DNA of 64,000 nt. It comes from Taibaiella koreensis. GTDB taxonomy: Bacteria > Bacteroidota > Bacteroidia > Chitinophagales > Chitinophagaceae. The first letter of the stretch is position 1; every line of letters begins with the position of its first letter. The position numbers and the translations under genes were made by a program. A model generated the notes under the pieces. The model ran no database searches, had not been told where the DNA came from, and saw nothing but the letters and a program-made list of their open reading frames with translations. The stretch is taken from positions 496,001-560,000 of the forward strand of contig NZ_QVNU01000002.1 of NCBI RefSeq assembly GCF_003545715.1, given 5' to 3'. Positions 34,890-43,731 of this stretch are shown here, in pieces.

Positions 34890-37800
34890 TTAATTGCTTA
34901 CAGGGGCTTGTTTATTAATTTTCAAAGAATTGACCAGGTTGTTGAACCAGCCGATATTGTTGAAGACCTGGAATTTGTCCTTACGCTCGTTGAGGAACAG
35001 CTGAACGCTCTGCAGATCGGCGCCGCCGCTGATGTCATTCTCCAGCGACCAGTCGGTAACCTTTTTATATAAAGAGATCTTGTCCAAAACTTTTGATTCA
35101 GCATGCTTCGGCTGAAAAATAGCATTGTAGTTAAAGCAGTTGTAGAAAGCCTGCCAGAAGTCCAGGCCCGATATATCCAGCTGCTTATAATCCGCAGCCT
35201 TTCCAGAATATCCGGCTGCCGCAGCCAGCAATGCAACTATGTATAAATAAAAGTCGGCTGCGAAAGAGTAATCAAAAGCATCGGGGGCCTCTATCAGGTT
35301 CTTGATCGAATTGCTGATGCCAAAAGCCCCATAGCCGATAACCCTGAACCGGTCGGATGACAGAGCATTCACATGCTTCAGATCGATATACTGTGTTTTA
35401 CCATCGTTCAGCAAATGCGTACACAACAGGTATCCCGAGGCCAGCGTGGTTTCGAAACCCATGTCTGCTTTACTGTTCAGCGGTACAGAAGGGCCTAGTA
35501 TCAGCACCGGAGAGGCTACATTCCGGCACAATTCACTCAAGCTGATGCCACTATCCACCCATTCTTTTCCGCCGGCTACCGATGTAGAGATACATATAGG
35601 CGGCATGATTGCTACATTGCTGCTCCCGGCGCCATTGCCGGCATTGTTGAACCCATTGCCCAGCTCATTGAGAAAATTCATCTTCTGCGAGATGGTATTA
35701 TCATATCCTTCGTTATTGAAGGAGAGCTCCGTCATATAAGCAATAACAGGGAATTGGGGGTTGGATGAATTGTGCTTTGTAAGGCCCGCGGGATTCAAGA
35801 TGCTCTTTTCCACATCATCTATATTAGCCTTTACCCAATTCAGGAATTCATACCAGTGGGCATTGATCACGACTACCTCGCAATCGGCCTGGCTCTTCTC
35901 CAGAACATCCAGCAGGTATTTAACGCCCTGCAGCTCCGAAACATACTGCTTTACATTGTTCAGACTTTTCTCGGTCTGGTTCTTAAGGCCGGCCTCCAGG
36001 GCGGCAAAGCCGCGGCCGTTATGATTAAAATGCTTTTCCGATACATATTTGGTGAGGCTGTGCTCAGAAAAGAATTTTTTCAGGTCCGGCCTTTCCGGGT
36101 TGTCGATATATTCGATCATATCCAGCAGCAGGTCGAAAAGATTCGTTCCTGCCTTGTCCAGGTGCAGCTCGTTTTGATGTACCAGCAGCAGCTGCGATAA
36201 GGTCATGGCTTCTACTGTATTCTTAAAATTGGTGAGTGCGGTTGGCGCCACGTATTTATCATATATCCTGCTGAGGTTGTAATGATAGATCTTCACATCC
36301 TGGTGAATGATCGTCCTTACTTCCTGCAGGGCCAGCGCCTTGCTGCCTGCATCACCGGCATGGGCATATTGCTGTAAGGCCAGGCCCAGGTTCACGTTCC
36401 CGCTCTGTGCCAGGCGGGCCAGGGCGCTGTTCTTTAATTCCAGGAATCGTTCCTGTTCCTGAATGTTCGCAGGCAGCTGTGTTTCTTCCGTTTCCTCACC
36501 GGAGACCAGCAGGCGCCCGGCTGTTCCCGACGACAGCATTCCGCTACCACCTTGCGCTGCAGCAGATGACTCGGGAAATGCCTCCCTGAGCCGTTTTATT
36601 GTCTCTGGCCGTTCCAGCTCCATCACGGCAATGATCTCATCACCCACCGGCTCCTCGATACTTTGACCGAAAGCGGCAGTTGAAGCATTTTCAACAGGCG
36701 ATAAGAGCGGCACCATTTGTCCTATTCCGTTGCTTGCCGGCAGTAAGGTTCGTTGAAGCACCTGGTTCTCGGCCGTCTGAGCGGTACGGATAATAGAGGC
36801 TACCACATTATCATCGACCAGGACTTCCACCATGGCGTTCATTACCCGCGCGAAAGTTTCATCGTAGGATTCGTTCTCTTTGGCATCGAGACTGTCCAGG
36901 CTATCAGTATTGGCAACGTCCATAAGGCTGGATTGCTGCAAGAGAATGGCCTCGTAGCTGTTGAATTTCCTTTTCAGCTCATCAAGGGTAAGTCCCGGCT
37001 CCTTAAACATCCTGGGGATCAGCACATCTACGAAATAGTTCTCAAGCGCCTGTAACGTAGCCCGCTTCTGATCCGGATGCATCGTCATCACCAACCTTAT
37101 ATTGCTTGTCTTGTCTTCATTCTCCAAAATACGGTTAGCGATATTCTGTAAGAAATCAGACAGCTTCGAAAAGACTTCCTTCACGGCAGCATCTTCGGGA
37201 TTATTGACATACTCAATAATTTTTGGGAAGTTTTCCCGGAAGTCGGCGATCATTTCTGCTACCGGCTTCCCATTCGATAAATTCCGGGCAGGCTTCGCCA
37301 AACCGTCGGTACCGTCCTTGATGGCCTTCTCGATAGCAATATTCTTTCTTGAAGCGGTCACCTCATGTTTTACCGATTCCAGCTGATGAAATGAGTTCGT
37401 GGCCCATTGAAGCACCATGCTCAGCAATACTTTGCTCCGGATAATCTGCCGCAACATATTATAGGAATCCCTGGAGGCAACAAAGGCCTTTTGCAGGTCC
37501 TGGTTAACGATGGTGGCCAGCGGGCGCAGATCGATGTTCTCAATGCGCTCCCGCGCCAGACCCTTGGGATCGATAAGATAGTTTTTAAAGACAGATACCA
37601 GCTTTGAGAAATTAGTCAGGAACATTTCCTTCTTGGGACCGGTCATGGTTGGCTTCCATATCTGCTGGGATTCAAAGTCGACGCTGTCTGCTACGAAAGG
37701 ATCGGTGCCTTCCCTGTACAGGAAGTCGATAAAGACCGGCAAAAATTTTACGGGCAATACTTCCCCATCGGCGAAGGCCCCCGGTATGCCCCCTTTTCCC

Positions 37801-38339
37801 CTGTTGCTGTGCAGCAGTTGCGAAAAGGCCCGGATCAATTCATAATTCTTCGACTGGAAGGAGCAGAACTTTTTAAGATTCAGCCTTATTTCTTTGTATA
37901 TCGTTTCTCCTGCCGTGTTCTCCGGTAGCTTGCTCGAAAGGTTTTCCGTGTTTTGCTTATAGTGCTCATGCTCCGAAGTGCTGATCGCCCTTTGGAAAAA
38001 ATAATTATAGGGGTCAATCACATAAGAAGCATCGCCTTTGCTCCTGTCTGTGGTCTGTGGCGACAGTTCAAAATAAGGCAGGTGCTGCCCGGTAGCGATT
38101 TCCTCGCCGCTCTCATAGCTTTCTGTCAGCGTAGGTTTAATCACATCAATAAAGCTGGCATAGCTCAGGTCCCGGCAGTCTTTATACCGCGGATCCTTTC
38201 GCCGGCTTTTCGAAAATAAATAAGCCGAAGTTTCCGCTTCGGATGTATTAAATCTTCCGACGATAAAAGCTCTTTTCTTTATTGCCTCCAGAGAGTCCGG
38301 CTTTATTTCATAAAAATTGAGGAATTGTTGAAGATTCAT
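34890..38339 (-). CDS. First gene of the cluster: 1149-residue protein of unknown family
   Basis: A large cytoplasmic protein that opens the 24-kb run. No signal peptide is seen. The first 550 residues are mostly helical. A Ser/Gly/Glu-rich linker lies near 590-640 (ESSAAAQGGSGMLSSGTAGR), and the last 400 residues form a mixed alpha/beta domain (VVVINAHWYEFLNWV, NVAIMPPICISTSVAGG, SPVLILGPSVPLNSKADMGF). That last part vaguely recalls sheath- or scaffold-like folds, but I find no TssC signature. Its size and first position suggest a structural platform. Its upstream region (38340-38757) is shared with a divergent metallopeptidase gene. Confidence 0.62.
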   Translation of the reverse strand: MNLQQFLNFYEIKPDSLEAIKKRAFIVGRFNTSEAETSAYLFSKSRRKDPRYKDCRDLSYASFIDVIKPTLTESYESGEEIATGQHLPYFELSPQTTDRSKGDASYVIDPYNYFFQRAISTSEHEHYKQNTENLSSKLPENTAGETIYKEIRLNLKKFCSFQSKNYELIRAFSQLLHSNRGKGGIPGAFADGEVLPVKFLPVFIDFLYREGTDPFVADSVDFESQQIWKPTMTGPKKEMFLTNFSKLVSVFKNYLIDPKGLARERIENIDLRPLATIVNQDLQKAFVASRDSYNMLRQIIRSKVLLSMVLQWATNSFHQLESVKHEVTASRKNIAIEKAIKDGTDGLAKPARNLSNGKPVAEMIADFRENFPKIIEYVNNPEDAAVKEVFSKLSDFLQNIANRILENEDKTSNIRLVMTMHPDQKRATLQALENYFVDVLIPRMFKEPGLTLDELKRKFNSYEAILLQQSSLMDVANTDSLDSLDAKENESYDETFARVMNAMVEVLVDDNVVASIIRTAQTAENQVLQRTLLPASNGIGQMVPLLSPVENASTAAFGQSIEEPVGDEIIAVMELERPETIKRLREAFPESSAAAQGGSGMLSSGTAGRLLVSGEETEETQLPANIQEQERFLELKNSALARLAQSGNVNLGLALQQYAHAGDAGSKALALQEVRTIIHQDVKIYHYNLSRIYDKYVAPTALTNFKNTVEAMTLSQLLLVHQNELHLDKAGTNLFDLLLDMIEYIDNPERPDLKKFFSEHSLTKYVSEKHFNHNGRGFAALEAGLKNQTEKSLNNVKQYVSELQGVKYLLDVLEKSQADCEVVVINAHWYEFLNWVKANIDDVEKSILNPAGLTKHNSSNPQFPVIAYMTELSFNNEGYDNTISQKMNFLNELGNGFNNAGNGAGSSNVAIMPPICISTSVAGGKEWVDSGISLSELCRNVASPVLILGPSVPLNSKADMGFETTLASGYLLCTHLLNDGKTQYIDLKHVNALSSDRFRVIGYGAFGISNSIKNLIEAPDAFDYSFAADFYLYIVALLAAAAGYSGKAADYKQLDISGLDFWQAFYNCFNYNAIFQPKHAESKVLDKISLYKKVTDWSLENDISGGADLQSVQLFLNERKDKFQVFNNIGWFNNLVNSLKINKQAPVSN

Positions 38340-38757
38340 TTCTTGTCGTTTTAATTAATTAGATACTTTATCGGAATAATTACTACTGCGAAATTAGAAC
38401 CGGGACCTACCGTTTATATGCGTATTGCCACGCCTTTTACATACGTGAAACCACGCGAATTTTTAATGCAAAATCCAGGCGTCAATATGAATGAACACCG
38501 CGTCCCTGCCAGCAGGAGATAGTGTTTATATCCTGTTACAATATTCCATAAACGGTGTTAAACGAGGGGATTGCACCTGCCCAAAAAGGAGAATTACCTT
38601 CCGAAATCATTGTACCTTTTCTGCTTCCGGCGTGTCTTACTATTTCATGGGAGCAGTCTCTCTTACAGTGGCCACAGCATTCATGAAAGCGCATGCAATG
38701 CCGCGCGTGTAATCGTTCAATACAGGTAGTACTTCAACAAGATCAAAACACGAAAGG
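38340..38757. other. 418-bp divergent intergenic region
   Basis: It separates the start of the long leftward cluster from the rightward metallopeptidase gene and must hold both promoters. The stretch next to the cluster is AT-rich (38345-38395). Read leftward it contains TAATTTCG, one base from the TAnnTTTG octamer. A 73-codon rightward frame (38491-38712) shows no recognisable protein and I do not call it. I see no repeats or RNA gene here. Confidence 0.4.
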
Positions 38758-39732
38758 ATGTTAGACAAATTAAGCTGCGAAGAAGCCCTTGCCGATCTCA
38801 GACGGGTTTTTAAGGTTATGATGCCCGATGAAGATTCGATCGCCCTCACCCGAGAGCTATGGCAGGAATGGGAAAAATCGGGAGAAAGGCCGCCGGACAT
38901 CTCTGAAATCGCCAAAGAGCACGCTATTCATGAAAATGGGTTCTTCTATGAATTGGTCAAAGTAGCGGAGCGAATGGATGGGAGCGCGCTGAATATTCAT
39001 TTTTGCCAGGTCAGCCTCGAAGAATACAGCGCCTGTGCGCTCAGTGCAACAGACGGCTACATCGTACTGGTCGACGATGTGTTCTTCCAGCTACTGTACA
39101 TTCTCTCCAACATCATGGTATTTGATGCTATGGGTGTGATTGATAAAGGGGAAAGGGAGACCGTGAAGACATTTGTACAGGAAATCATCGATACCAATTA
39201 TTTCCAAAGGCAACGTTTTGACTTTACCGTTGATAACATACACAATACTATTTTAAAGCGGGACTATGAGCTGGCCGAACTGGCCAACTACCTGTTCCAT
39301 GCCTTCAAAGCATTTATCCTCGCCCATGAGATCGGGCATCACGTATTGAAGCACACAACAGGCGGGGTAAAAAAGATCCTCTCGGCCAATGGTCATACGG
39401 ATACCGTAGAAGTGGACAGCCGCAGCATCGCCCGTGAATTCGAGGCCGACAGCTATGGCTACAGACTGTTCAGCGCCTTATGCAACACGGTCGACGACTC
39501 GGTATACTATGCCTATTGCAAATATAAATTGATGTTTGCGCCTTTACTGTTGTTCCAATTGTTCGATCGTCTCGACCGGATGCAGGAAAGACGTACACAG
39601 GAGCCGGTAGGCTATACACAACACCCTCATCCACTTGAACGCGCGGAAGCGCTAAGCGCCGTTTATCCGGTCGATGCCGGCGACCCGCTTTGTGTGGCCA
39701 TCAGGGATGCTATGGTGTTTTATATGTCCTGA
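38758..39732 (+). CDS. Zinc metallopeptidase-like protein, HEIGH type
   Basis: 324 residues, cytoplasmic, with no signal peptide or clear membrane helix. His190-Glu191-Ile-Gly-His194 (LAHEIGHHVLKH) is an HExxH zinc site. Glu227 in REFEADSYGYRL, with Asp231, gives the third ligand pattern ExxxD seen in M48-type gluzincins. It is the only rightward gene between 14 and 43 kb and ends 16 bp from the end of a leftward gene that also carries an HExxH motif. A role as a regulatory protease of the cluster, or as an effector of a separate defence module, is possible but unproven. Confidence 0.75.
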   Translation: MLDKLSCEEALADLRRVFKVMMPDEDSIALTRELWQEWEKSGERPPDISEIAKEHAIHENGFFYELVKVAERMDGSALNIHFCQVSLEEYSACALSATDGYIVLVDDVFFQLLYILSNIMVFDAMGVIDKGERETVKTFVQEIIDTNYFQRQRFDFTVDNIHNTILKRDYELAELANYLFHAFKAFILAHEIGHHVLKHTTGGVKKILSANGHTDTVEVDSRSIAREFEADSYGYRLFSALCNTVDDSVYYAYCKYKLMFAPLLLFQLFDRLDRMQERRTQEPVGYTQHPHPLERAEALSAVYPVDAGDPLCVAIRDAMVFYMS

Positions 39733-39748
39733 AGCGCTGAGCTCCGGC

Positions 39749-41050
39749 TCAAAAACCCGTCAGTGATTTGCCGAAGGCCCATTTGGCGTGCGGAACGGGT
39801 GGCGCCGGCGCTGCTGCAACCATGTTATCCAGCGCAACCTTTACGCTTTGCGCAACCAGGTCAAGCTTACGATCTACCGACAACAAGGTATCGAGATGCG
39901 CGGGCAGCAAGCGGCCAATCTCGCTGGCAATACTGCATTTCCGGAGAAAGGCATACGGATGGCTCTCGGCAGTAAGGATCGCAACCAGCGACAACAGTTG
40001 GCCATCCAGAGTATAAAGCCTCCCGATAAATTCAGGTTCCTGCAAACGGAAGCAGACGTACTGTACCATGTCGGCGATCATAAAAAACATAAGGGCGCCG
40101 GTAATGGATGCTGCATAGGTTCCCTCCTTTTGTCCCAATACCGTTACAGCGTTGAAAGCATGAAAGTCTGCTAACAATTCCTCACCGTGCGTAGCATGCA
40201 GCCGGCAAAAGGCTTCCGCAGTCATGGTTGGAAGCACATCGGCGATATGGTCTTTACAGCGTTCCCACATGTCGCGGCCGCTGGCCTCAAATACGCTTCC
40301 GTCGTTTCCCTGCTGCCACCAGTCCAGGTGATAACGTTCGTGCTCAAAAACGAAAAAGAGAAACCCTAGCGACAGCACATGCCGGATCGCGTGATCTTCA
40401 TCGTCGTAAGCACTCTTGCTCATCACACCCGGAAGAAAACTATAGCCATCGACAACATATTCCCAAATGGTCCGGGCCAGGTGACCGACCAGGCGGTCGT
40501 CTTCGTCCATCGCCGATAGCATTGCCTCATCAGACCGTTCAATATAGGTACTTCCCACTCCTTTATCATAAAGGATCAGGGCCAGCGTATTGGAAAATTG
40601 CGTGGCCACATTCAGCAGGCCATCTTCAATCAGAATACCATTATCCGGCGATCCCCGCAGCGCTATGGCATCAAAACGGCCTGTAGGCGCTGTAGCCACA
40701 ATAAAAGGCAACCTTTGCGCGCCCTGGCCCCACAGCTTCTCATCACAATAGCGAAGGCAATCCAGCAACCAGGAGTAGAGATAGGGATTTTGATACGGCA
40801 ATCCTTCGATCGTTTGGTCGAACCGGCCGGGCAGGTCAAGTGCTATATAGTCAAGGGAGGGGTCAGCCGCGAGTATATCACTCCGGGACAACAGGTAGTC
40901 GGGCGCCGCAGCCATCATATCTGCGATACGCCGGCGCTCGCCGGCATAATATTGCGTTACGTCGTACAAGGTCATATCCATTGCCGCATACGCATTTTCC
41001 TGTATCATGCTTATGGCCTCCCGGATGCCGATATGGGCTGTTGCTTCCAT
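39749..41050 (-). CDS. Protein with HERYH zinc-peptidase-like motif
   Basis: 433 residues, no signal peptide. His237-Glu238-Arg-Tyr-His241 (VFEHERYHLDWW) is an HExxH site, and Glu291 in EELLADFHAF with Asp295 repeats the ExxxD third-ligand pattern of the facing gene, at a similar spacing. Hydrophobic segments around the motif (SLGFLFFVF; ITGALMFFMIADMVQYV) look like buried helices rather than clear membrane spans. The family is unknown to me. It is last in a three-gene leftward operon, six bases after its neighbour, and converges on the HEIGH gene. Both might be distantly related peptidases with different targets. Confidence 0.62.
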   Translation of the reverse strand: MEATAHIGIREAISMIQENAYAAMDMTLYDVTQYYAGERRRIADMMAAAPDYLLSRSDILAADPSLDYIALDLPGRFDQTIEGLPYQNPYLYSWLLDCLRYCDEKLWGQGAQRLPFIVATAPTGRFDAIALRGSPDNGILIEDGLLNVATQFSNTLALILYDKGVGSTYIERSDEAMLSAMDEDDRLVGHLARTIWEYVVDGYSFLPGVMSKSAYDDEDHAIRHVLSLGFLFFVFEHERYHLDWWQQGNDGSVFEASGRDMWERCKDHIADVLPTMTAEAFCRLHATHGEELLADFHAFNAVTVLGQKEGTYAASITGALMFFMIADMVQYVCFRLQEPEFIGRLYTLDGQLLSLVAILTAESHPYAFLRKCSIASEIGRLLPAHLDTLLSVDRKLDLVAQSVKVALDNMVAAAPAPPVPHAKWAFGKSLTGF

Positions 41051-41056
41051 AGATCG

Positions 41057-41734
41057 TCATTCTTTTACGCCCGCCAGGTAAGGCGTCAGTACCAATTCAT
41101 CAACGTCTTCATCACTGCCTTCAAGATGCCGGAAAGAAGGGCCTCTGCTCTTCATCTGGTGTAGGCGAACGCTTAGTGGTCCTGCATTGCCGATCAGCTT
41201 CAGCTGTATCGCTCCCATCAGCTGCACCTGCGACATATCGCCCGGGTCGCCTTGCATCAGGCCGTCAATCGTATCTTCCGGCCCTTCTATAGCCGCCTTC
41301 AGGTCTTTCGAGATTACCAATACAAACCGGTCGGCATGTCGTACCGAGGTTACCACAAACCAGGACCGGTCCCAGTCCGGCGATTGCGCAATAAGCGCGC
41401 CGGCTTTCTGCATTTCCAGGAAGCTACTCACCTCGATGCCCTTGGCCGAAAGCAGGACCCCATTATTCTTTTTAAACTCAAGTGTAACCGCGACTTTCTT
41501 TTCGGGCTTCCCTTCCCGGGACCAGGTACTATCCGATCTCAGCGACATCTGGTCGAGCGTATTTGCCTTTGATTTGATAACGACATCGCCTATATAATCT
41601 CTTATATTACCGATGCGCTCAAAACAGCCATCTTTGATCAGGCCGAAATCGCCGAGCTCCGTGGGCGCGCCGGGCTGCCATATGGCGTATTCCCGGAGCA
41701 GCTTCCAGACCGTGCTGCCGTAACTTTTTTTCAT
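41057..41734 (-). CDS. Unknown 225-residue protein
   Basis: A soluble protein, no signal peptide. It begins MKKSYGSTVWKLLREY and continues WQPGAPTELGDFGLIKDGCF, so it has a compact N-terminal alpha/beta unit. Amphipathic strands follow (KVAVTLEFKKNNGVLLSAKG; DRSWFVVTSVRHADRFVLVI). The lack of motifs and the amphipathic strands would suit a pore-forming or lipid-binding protein, but I saw no gasdermin signature. It lies 18 bp after the HNH-like gene and 6 bp before the HERYH gene, so the three work together. Confidence 0.55.
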   Translation of the reverse strand: MKKSYGSTVWKLLREYAIWQPGAPTELGDFGLIKDGCFERIGNIRDYIGDVVIKSKANTLDQMSLRSDSTWSREGKPEKKVAVTLEFKKNNGVLLSAKGIEVSSFLEMQKAGALIAQSPDWDRSWFVVTSVRHADRFVLVISKDLKAAIEGPEDTIDGLMQGDPGDMSQVQLMGAIQLKLIGNAGPLSVRLHQMKSRGPSFRHLEGSDEDVDELVLTPYLAGVKE

Positions 41735-41752
41735 AATTCAATTGGTATGCGA

Positions 41753-42877
41753 TTAGGTGTTTACATCCGGGCTGCCCGGGATGATCTTTACAATAGTATG
41801 CGGTATCGATAGCTGGTAATGCCTGGCTGTTTCCAGCAGGAGCATGCCAAGCAATTTCCGGAATATGGAAAAAAAACCGGCAGTGCTTATTCCCACACGC
41901 GGTATCCGGTCCAGGAAAGCATCGCAGAGCGCATCTACAGCGTACATCTGCTGTTCCAGCTTCGACCCAAAACCAAAATCAAGACTATGTTCCATGAGAA
42001 AGTCTCCTATATGCCTTACCTGGGCTATCATATCTTCTTCCTCATAAGCGGCATGTGTACTGCACAATACTTCCTGCTGCGCAAAAAAGCTAAGCATAGC
42101 GATCGCAATATTGCCCTGGCGGTCTCCTTGATTCATCATCAGGGTAATCTTCTTTTTCCCATCCAGGCAGGCTTTGATCAGCAGCTCATGGCTATCCTTC
42201 CAGGCCTGTAGCAGTGCTGCCGGATAGTCTTCCGGACTTGCCTCGACCAGGGTCGCATCGTTGGCACATAACCAGATGCCATTTTCCACGCTATCCTGTA
42301 CCACAGCCACAGCAGGATCGTAGCGGGGATCGCCCTTTCTAAGGCCCCGTATAGCGCAGGCTCTGCCCAACTCAATTGCCCTATCCGGCGCCGCAAGCAC
42401 AGGGCCTGCAGTAAGCCGCAAACAACCGGGGGCCGAGCATAAACTGCCGGCTCGTTTAAACAGGGTCAATGATGTTTGTTCGGAAAAAAAACAGGCCGCT
42501 TTTTCTGGCTGCGGCGCTGCTCTATCTATATCGAGCGGAAGCAGCCCGCAATACTCTTCTATATAAAAATCTACAATCTCCGCAAGCAACAGATTCTCCT
42601 GAGGCGTTATACCGGGCCCTTTAAAAGCCCTGTTAAAAGAACCAGGCAGAAGCTTGGACATGTATTGCGCATAGCGCGTGACATCCTTTTCTGTCTGGCT
42701 TAATATCCCCAGCTTTATTTTTTCCCGGATATCAGGCCTGCGTAGTAAAATGAATAATGGTTTCGATGCAAATTCCTTAAGCTCTTCCTTAAGCTTCGCC
42801 ATCGATGCTTTTTTACGTTTACGTTTCTCGTAAATCAACTTGATTTTTTCAAATTTCAAAATAGAGATACTAAGCAT
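41753..42877 (-). CDS. Protein with degenerate HNH-like zinc domain
   Basis: 374 residues from 42877; a second start at 42802 (MAKLKEELKEF) is possible and neither has a strong ribosome site. Residues of about 145-235 follow the HNH-like module found in many bacterial conflict proteins: LCSAPGCLRL, a variable loop, GDPRYDPAVA, then NGIWLCANDATLVEASPED and a YPAALLQAWKDSHE end. In the usual form the middle reads AAHI and the end LCxxCH; here these are ACAIRG and LCANDA, so catalytic and some metal residues are gone and the domain is probably structural. The C-terminal 140 residues are helical. It is first of a three-gene operon. Confidence 0.6.
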   Translation of the reverse strand: MLSISILKFEKIKLIYEKRKRKKASMAKLKEELKEFASKPLFILLRRPDIREKIKLGILSQTEKDVTRYAQYMSKLLPGSFNRAFKGPGITPQENLLLAEIVDFYIEEYCGLLPLDIDRAAPQPEKAACFFSEQTSLTLFKRAGSLCSAPGCLRLTAGPVLAAPDRAIELGRACAIRGLRKGDPRYDPAVAVVQDSVENGIWLCANDATLVEASPEDYPAALLQAWKDSHELLIKACLDGKKKITLMMNQGDRQGNIAIAMLSFFAQQEVLCSTHAAYEEEDMIAQVRHIGDFLMEHSLDFGFGSKLEQQMYAVDALCDAFLDRIPRVGISTAGFFSIFRKLLGMLLLETARHYQLSIPHTIVKIIPGSPDVNT

Positions 42878-42911
42878 AGATATTCATTATCAGGTATTTA
42901 AGCCTGGAAAA

Positions 42912-42947
42912 TTTACCACGCTTTTCCATGCTTTACCACACTTTGCC
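42912..42947. promoter_or_regulatory. Pair of 16-bp direct repeats phased at 20 bp
   Basis: TTTACCACGCTTTTCC (42912-42927) and TTTACCACACTTTGCC (42932-42947) agree at 14 of 16 positions and start 20 bp apart, two helical turns. They lie 35-70 bp upstream of the leftward HNH-like gene, a typical place for a regulator site. No candidate regulator is adjacent. Confidence 0.35.
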
Positions 42948-43279
42948 AAACCACCAATGCTGAACGTTTCCCGCCTTTATTTTGACACTGAGATACAGAA
43001 AGCACCTGATCGACTTTTACCGGTTAAATGTATATAAAAAGTTTGATTAAGGAGGGCGCCCCTTTCTGCTATGCTCACACAGGCTTCTGACGCTGCAGTA
43101 TACACAGCATACACTACCTGACCGGCCTTTTGGCCCCTTAGCCCGGATGATCATCCCGGCGTCAGCAAGCCCTTTTTGCAATGACGTTCATAACACAGTC
43201 AGGATTATAAAGAATTGATTATCAGATGAAAAAAAATCTGATCAGCCCTTCCTATGTCCCGGCCCAAAATTTTCAGACA
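42948..43279. other. Intergenic region without a gene
   Basis: About 330 bp between the leftward HNH-like operon and the rightward lipoprotein gene. There is no credible reading frame, except that the lipoprotein frame can be extended back to 43226. I see no tRNA-like fold. It should contain the lipoprotein promoter. Confidence 0.4.
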
Positions 43280-43669
43280 ATGAAATACTTAGGAATCATT
43301 ATTGCTATTATAGCAACCCTGCTGTTTGCTTCATGCGGAAAAACAGCATTCGTATCCCCCAAGCCATCACAAGCCGATACCTGTACCGGCCTGAAACACC
43401 TTAAAGGTCGTGAAGACGACGATGGTCCACTCATCATGCACATCGTAGCCGATGCCTTCGGGAAGCCCCTGGCGCGTGTGCAGGTAAGCATGAGCAACGG
43501 TGGCGAGACCTACCAGGAGTTTACCGACGAGTATGGTCAATGCTTCTTCCACCTTTCATGGTATGGCGATTATAAGGAGCAATTCTTCAAAGAAGGCTAT
43601 CAGCGGCTGGATACCATGATCACACTCACGGACTCTTCCACGGTCCAAATGATCACGCTCCAACAATAG
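43280..43669 (+). CDS. Small lipoprotein with carboxypeptidase-regulatory-like domain
   Basis: 129 residues from the ATG at 43280. The frame opens at 43226, but the later start puts the signal peptide at the N-terminus: MKYLGIIIAIIATLLFASCG, with the lipobox Cys at residue 19. After a short linker, residues 50-125 look like a CarboxypepD_reg-like beta sandwich (VADAFGKPLARVQVSMSNGG, FTDEYGQCFFHLSWYGDY, EGYQRLDTMITL). This fold is common in Bacteroidota surface proteins. It is a single gene followed by a terminator. Function unknown. Confidence 0.72.
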   Translation: MKYLGIIIAIIATLLFASCGKTAFVSPKPSQADTCTGLKHLKGREDDDGPLIMHIVADAFGKPLARVQVSMSNGGETYQEFTDEYGQCFFHLSWYGDYKEQFFKEGYQRLDTMITLTDSSTVQMITLQQ

Positions 43670-43694
43670 TATCATTAGTTAACAGTAACATCAT

Positions 43695-43721
43695 AAATAT
43701 CCGGGATATTCCCGGATATTT
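43695..43721 (+). terminator. Intrinsic terminator of the lipoprotein gene
   Basis: AAATATCCGGGA and TCCCGGATATTT form a perfect 12-bp stem with a three-base loop, followed by a T-rich run (TTTATTTT). It begins 26 bases after the stop codon. Confidence 0.85.
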
Positions 43722-43731
43722 TTTATTTTCC

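Noticed and set aside
34890-38339. Sheath protein (TssC-like) identity for the 1149-residue product
   Set aside because: The C-terminal alpha/beta part looked vaguely similar, but none of the TssC blocks seen in the 62115-63494 gene occur in it.
38491-38712. 73-codon rightward gene in the divergent region
   Set aside because: Composition is not protein-like and no ribosome site or family is seen; it is more likely promoter DNA.
41057-41734. Bacterial gasdermin as a partner of the CHAT protease
   Set aside because: Size and amphipathic strands would allow it, but I see no gasdermin sequence signature, and the CHAT gene is 33 kb away.
43030-43220. tRNA or other structured RNA before the lipoprotein gene
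   Set aside because: Some GC-rich stretches are present but no cloverleaf or conserved T-loop could be traced.
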